From CAYTID01 sp964437735 (GTDB lineage Bacteria; Bacteroidota; Ignavibacteria; UBA10030; BY39): 17,807 nucleotides of DNA. The translations under genes and the position numbers were made by a program. The notes below the pieces were generated by a model. That model did not search any database, was not told where the DNA came from, and was given only the letters and a program-made list of their open reading frames with translations. Shown one piece after another: positions 15,101-17,807 of this stretch (the stretch's first letter is position 1; each line of letters opens with the position of its first letter). Location of the stretch: contig CAYTID010000046.1 in the NCBI GenBank assembly GCA_964437735.1, forward strand, positions 1-17,807, read 5' to 3'.

Positions 15101-17425
15101 GAAGGATGGTATTTTGCGAAGAATACTGGTAGTGGAACGAACGACTTATTCCATATAGAATCTGGTGGAGCGACAAGCGGTGGTGCCAAATCTTATGGCG
15201 TTGCAGGTGTAAATGCTGTTACTGAACGGGCGCTTGGTGCTCTCGCTTCTGGAACATACGCACCGAAATTTGGAGCACTCATCACAAATAATACTGGCAG
15301 CACTTTGAATAAATTCACAATTACATTTACCGGTGAGCAATGGAGAGTTTCAACCGCTGCTGCACAATCAATTACTTTCGATTACAAAGTTGGCGCAACA
15401 GGAATTAATGATGCAAGCGGTTTCGTTTCGGCTGCAGGTCTTAATTTTACATCTCCGGTTACCTTAGGTGCCGGTGCGGCTCTTGATGGTAATGATGCTG
15501 CTAATCGGACTACAGGCATCACATCAACAGTTTACGGTATTACATGGGAACCCGGTGCTGTTCTCGCAATTCGGTGGACAGATATCGATGATCCGGGTAG
15601 TGATCATGCTCTTGCAATAGATGATCTAACATTTAGCGCTGGTATTCAGCCATTGGCGAATTTCTATTATAAAGGTATAGGCGACTTGCATACTGCTACC
15701 AACTGGGGCGAGAATTCAGATGGAACCGGAGCAAATCCGACCGACTTTACAACCGCTAATCAGGTATTCCATGTAAGAAATACAGCATCGGTATCAACAA
15801 CAGCACCGTGGACAGTAGGCGGCGCAGGTTCAAAGATTGTAATTGGAAATGGAACTAATCCTCTCGCTCTCAGTATTTTAAATGGTTCAGCAATTACAGG
15901 CAGCGTTGATGTTTCTGCGAATGCAACCCTTGTGCTTGCAGATGCAACTTTACCAACCTTTAATAGTATCTCCGGAAACAGCACAGTAAATTATGCACAG
16001 ACAGGCACAATTGTGGTTTCTAATTCACCAACTTATGGCAACCTTGTTTTAACCGGCGGAACAAAAACATTCCCATCCGGAAACACAAATGTTTCAGGAA
16101 ATATCGTTGTTGACGGTGTTACAGGATTTACCGGTTCGGGTGCCTTAGTATTGAGTGGTAATTTTACATTACAGAACTCCACAACAATGATAACCGGTAT
16201 GTCGCTAACCTGCAATGGGTCGAGCATGCAAACATTAAGTGGTAATGGTACAGATATTTTACTTTTCCGATTAACACATGGAAACGCAAACGGCATAACT
16301 TTATCTACAACTGGCGGATCATCGAATGTTCAGATAACGGGAACAACCGGCGGCAATTTGGTATTAGGAGCGAATAAAATTACCACTGCTTCTAACTATA
16401 TTTCTATCCTTAATGTAGCCGCGCTTTCCAGAACTTCAGGTTATATTATAGGTAATTTCCGAAAGAAATTTGATGTAGGAACATCAGTCGCCCGTACATT
16501 TGAAATAGGTGATCTAACAAATTATACACCGGTTTCTGTAACTTTCTCAGAAATTACTACAGAAGGCTTTATAACAGCATCAACTTCTATAGGTGATCAC
16601 TCACAAATCGGAACATCGGGAATACATCAAAACAAATCGGTTAATCGTTTTTGGTCGCTATTAAACGGCGGTATCGTATTCGATAACTACAACGCAATAT
16701 TTACATTTGTGGCTGGTGATGTTGATGCCAGTGCAAACACAGATAACTTTATTGTAAAACGTTATGATGCGGCATGGTTCACAACTACAGTTGGAACGCG
16801 CACTGCAACCACAACACAAGCAACAGGTATTGCAGGTTTCGGTGATTTTGCAATCGGCGAACCAATTCCTAACCCAACCATCACAGTGTCGATGAATGCC
16901 GGATGGAATCTTGTTTCCGTACCGGTTGTACCTTCAAGTAATCTTCCGACTTCATTGTTCCCGAATGCAGTTTCAGGATCGATCTGGGGTTACTTAACGG
17001 GTAGCTATTCAAATCCGGTAACAATGGAGAATGGTCAAGGCTATTGGGCATATTACGCGAGCGCTCAAGATAACAATATAACCGGTGCACCAATTACAAC
17101 AACATCGGTGGTAGTACCCACAGGAAATCGTTGGGTGCTAATTGGCTCACTCACAACTGCTGTCAATGTTTCATCACTGACATCAAACGTTCCAAATTCA
17201 ATTGTACCAAATACGCTATGGGGATATTCCGGGACTTACGTTCAGCCAGAACAGTTTATACCTGGCAAGGGTTACTGGGTTTTTGTAAACCAGCCATGTA
17301 CACTGACGATCAGCGCTGGAAGTCTTGCTCCAAGTGAGCCAGTCATCGATCCGGGTGTCACAGTTACTAAGGATCTCCCGGCGATACCGGAAATTCCTGT
17401 AAATACAGAAGTCCCGATTGATTAA
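12128..17425 (+). CDS. Giant secreted modular surface protein with two LamG/jelly-roll-like heads
   Basis: A 1765-residue protein. A signal peptide spans about 1-23 (hydrophobic core then AWGQ). Two homologous jelly-roll/LamG-like units lie at about 25-248 (starts LVDDFTG) and 488-710 (starts TENFDYS); both share NGEDVN, a FYGR block, VNPTLG and a W-A-x-(V/I)-(T/S)-P end. Ig-like repeats lie at about 251-362 and 715-822. FN3-like domains lie at 366-478 and 828-938. A third jelly-roll-like domain starts SDYTQNFNTL (948-1174). A beta-rich stalk starts FYYKGIGD (1177-1430), with repeated GN/SG turns suggesting a beta-helix. A SGYIIGNFRKKF module spans 1438-1580, then comes the C-terminal GWNLVSVPV domain (1581-1735) and a 30-residue proline/acidic tail ending EVPID. 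No enzyme active site is recognised; carbohydrate or surface binding is the likeliest role, by analogy. From residue 715 it is collinear with the EEP-fusion protein upstream. Confidence 0.88.
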   Translation: MKTCLNVLLILLLVLSTTTAWGQSLLVDDFTGTPGTLLTAAGWVAHSGSATTPMSIASPGLTYTGYASSSIGNATSSSANGEDVNKAFTSTTTGSVYYALMVNASPSVTTTDYSIHFCQSSGATAANFYGRLFIQKDASGNLRFGLSKMVAAASASYTDYSYTTGTTYFIVVKYTFNTGSSTDDGVYMWVNPTLGGIEPTPTISIPSEGGTDATGLAAIAIRQFATTTLARFDGIRVGTTWASVTPAASSSPLLTVSPTSLSGFAYFLGFGPSTSQSYNLSGTDLTGFPGNITVTGSTNYEVSTDNSTFSGSVNVPYSTATLSATPVYVRLKAGLSAGAYNSELIANAGGGATTKNVTCNGSVTIGEPTNHATSFVSVLGTPAQTAIVLTWADAVGGQIPAGYLIRGSATSFAAIVDPVDGTPVADGGLNKNITAGVQTHTFTGLTANTTYYFKIYPYTNAGAAIDYKIDGTIPQATSTTNNYPALPMTENFDYSTGTLTAVSSGTWVNHSGTSNYIPVVTGSLNYTNYIPSGIGNSVSMLTNGEDVNRQFAQKTSGDVYASFLVNFSAAQANGDYFLHLREAPSGPFYGRVFARSSAGAVQFGISKFSTGASVTWGAATYPLSTTHLVVLKYSIVEGATNDMVYLFVNPTLGISEPSPTLTINDSSDLSATDAPNIGAVCLRQGTTDNASTQIIDGIMVATSWAEISPPSTTPTITVGSITGFGNVIVNTTSAEKSYSVSGINLTGDISIVPPAGFEISTGTGGSFVQTNPIVLSPTGGNVSSTIYVRFKPTLEQVYSGNITHNSSGATEKTVAVSGTGISGHDAEPTVQASNVNFTSIGSTTITVNWTAGNGASRIVLARSGSAVNSDPVDGTTYTANAAFLSGTQIGTGNYVVYSGSGTSVTVTGLTASTPYHFAVYEFNGSAGTQNYLMTPARNNQSTTAIALTIPYSTVASDYTQNFNTLPNSGTVSYTGWAERHLAVAPVSAAGMEGWYFAKNTGSGTNDLFHIESGGATSGGAKSYGVAGVNAVTERALGALASGTYAPKFGALITNNTGSTLNKFTITFTGEQWRVSTAAAQSITFDYKVGATGINDASGFVSAAGLNFTSPVTLGAGAALDGNDAANRTTGITSTVYGITWEPGAVLAIRWTDIDDPGSDHALAIDDLTFSAGIQPLANFYYKGIGDLHTATNWGENSDGTGANPTDFTTANQVFHVRNTASVSTTAPWTVGGAGSKIVIGNGTNPLALSILNGSAITGSVDVSANATLVLADATLPTFNSISGNSTVNYAQTGTIVVSNSPTYGNLVLTGGTKTFPSGNTNVSGNIVVDGVTGFTGSGALVLSGNFTLQNSTTMITGMSLTCNGSSMQTLSGNGTDILLFRLTHGNANGITLSTTGGSSNVQITGTTGGNLVLGANKITTASNYISILNVAALSRTSGYIIGNFRKKFDVGTSVARTFEIGDLTNYTPVSVTFSEITTEGFITASTSIGDHSQIGTSGIHQNKSVNRFWSLLNGGIVFDNYNAIFTFVAGDVDASANTDNFIVKRYDAAWFTTTVGTRTATTTQATGIAGFGDFAIGEPIPNPTITVSMNAGWNLVSVPVVPSSNLPTSLFPNAVSGSIWGYLTGSYSNPVTMENGQGYWAYYASAQDNNITGAPITTTSVVVPTGNRWVLIGSLTTAVNVSSLTSNVPNSIVPNTLWGYSGTYVQPEQFIPGKGYWVFVNQPCTLTISAGSLAPSEPVIDPGVTVTKDLPAIPEIPVNTEVPID

Positions 17426-17436
17426 ATATAAAGTTC

Positions 17437-17480
17437 CACATCTTTCCCTCCCTTATATGGGGAGGGAAGATGGGGATTTA
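17437..17480 (+). terminator. G+C-rich hairpin after the giant gene, terminator-like or repeat element
   Basis: Left arm CATCTT-(T bulge)-CCCTCCC (17439-17452) pairs with GGGAGGG-AAGATG (17460-17472): 13 bp with one bulged T and a loop around TTATATG. It begins 14 nt after the stop codon. The following sequence is GGGGATTTAATT, a poor T tract, so it may act as an mRNA 3' stabiliser or be a dispersed palindromic repeat rather than a classic terminator. Confidence 0.55.
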
Positions 17481-17484
17481 ATTC

Positions 17485-17636
17485 ATTTATAATCCATTAG
17501 TTTGGTTCTTAAATGATACTAAGTAATGACAATATACAAGAAACCCGCCACCTCTTCCAATTCGATGTTGCTATGGATTATTAATAAATATTTTGAGATT
17601 TTTATGTGATTTTAATTAGTGAACCAAATTATAAAT
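17485..17636. repeat. Interrupted inverted repeat pair in the last intergenic region
   Basis: ATTTATAAT-(CCATTAG)-TTTGGTTC at 17485-17508 is mirrored by GAACCAAA-TTATAAAT at 17621-17636, so two 8-bp blocks recur inverted with a 7-8 nt insertion in the left arm. The 112 bp between them hold no gene. This could be a decayed small mobile or palindromic element, or chance in AT-rich DNA. Confidence 0.35.
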
Positions 17637-17668
17637 CAATATTTATATAAGATGAGAATCATCGAGAA

Positions 17669-17807
17669 ATGAGTAGAAATCTAAAAATAAATCTACTATT
17701 TCTGTTTTTGTTTGTTTCTCCATTACTCTCACAGACATTTGAACAAAAACAGTGGCTTGAAGAATTTTCAAAAGCAAAAGCAATTGAGTGGAAGAACGAA
17801 CGTGCTC
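17669..17807 (+). CDS. Secreted protein, N-terminal fragment only; cut by right edge
   Basis: ATG 17669 opens a frame of 46 codons to the window end without a stop. Residues 1-22 are a signal peptide (basic start MSRNLK, leucine/phenylalanine-rich core, PLLSQ end), followed by a charged, helical-looking stretch (EQKQWLEEFSKAKAIEWKNE). An upstream ATG at 17652 gives only six codons before TGA. The charged start resembles the propeptide of secreted subtilisin-like proteases in this group of bacteria, but with so little sequence that is only a guess. It is 243 nt downstream of the LamG-headed gene. Confidence 0.65.
   Translation, partial: MSRNLKINLLFLFLFVSPLLSQTFEQKQWLEEFSKAKAIEWKNERA

Noticed and set aside
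17669..17807. Calling the cut-off last gene a subtilisin-like protease
   Set aside because: Only the signal peptide and about 24 further residues are visible; no catalytic motif, so the family name was kept as a guess in the entry.

Overview
This window reads as chromosomal DNA of a free-living, low-to-moderate G+C bacterium of the Bacteroidota/Chlorobi/Ignavibacteria kind. The reasons are very long multi-domain secreted proteins built from Ig/FN3-like and jelly-roll modules, a C-terminal module opening with GWNLVSVPV that I associate with Ignavibacteria-type surface proteins, and palindromic intergenic repeats. The phylum call is inference. A clean TTGACA-N17-TATATT promoter is present, and I saw no obvious Bacteroidetes-type TAnnTTTG promoter.

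Left part (1-2184, minus strand): a CstA-family transporter overlaps by 8 nt the start of a cation diffusion facilitator (CDF) that runs off the left edge. The CDF transport site reads N-D/D-D, as in manganese exporters. Next (2348-2607, plus) lies the broken remains of an OmpR/PhoB-type response regulator: only the winged-helix DNA-binding domain survives.

Middle (2675-5294, plus): a tight three-gene operon encodes an extended SDR (HpnA/dihydroflavonol-reductase-like), a CPBP/CAAX-type membrane protease and a PAP2-superfamily phosphatase. It is followed by a secreted phospholipase-D-superfamily protein of the PLD3/PLD4 type (5436-6656).

Right part (6739-17425, plus): two giant secreted modular proteins lie in tandem. 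The first (1599 aa) has a complete DNase I-like endonuclease/exonuclease/phosphatase (EEP) head. The second (1765 aa) has two LamG/jelly-roll-like head units. From their second Ig-like repeat onward the two are collinear paralogues (Ig-like repeat, FN3, jelly roll, beta-rich stalk, Y(V/I)IGN module, C-terminal domain), except that the first carries two extra carboxypeptidase-regulatory-like repeats. Both end in the same internally duplicated C-terminal domain, which is not a recognisable type IX secretion tail. The 589-bp gap between them holds two copies of a 28-bp palindromic element around a 7-bp-period repeat array, two terminator-like hairpins, a strong promoter and a long A-rich leader. 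A third secreted protein starts at 17669 and is cut by the right edge.

Working together: the PAP2, PLD and EEP proteins are three successive phosphoester hydrolases, two of them exported, which fits extracellular or periplasmic breakdown of nucleic acids or phospholipids. The giant proteins look like surface display or adhesion scaffolds carrying exchangeable heads. These functional links are inferred from gene order and domains.
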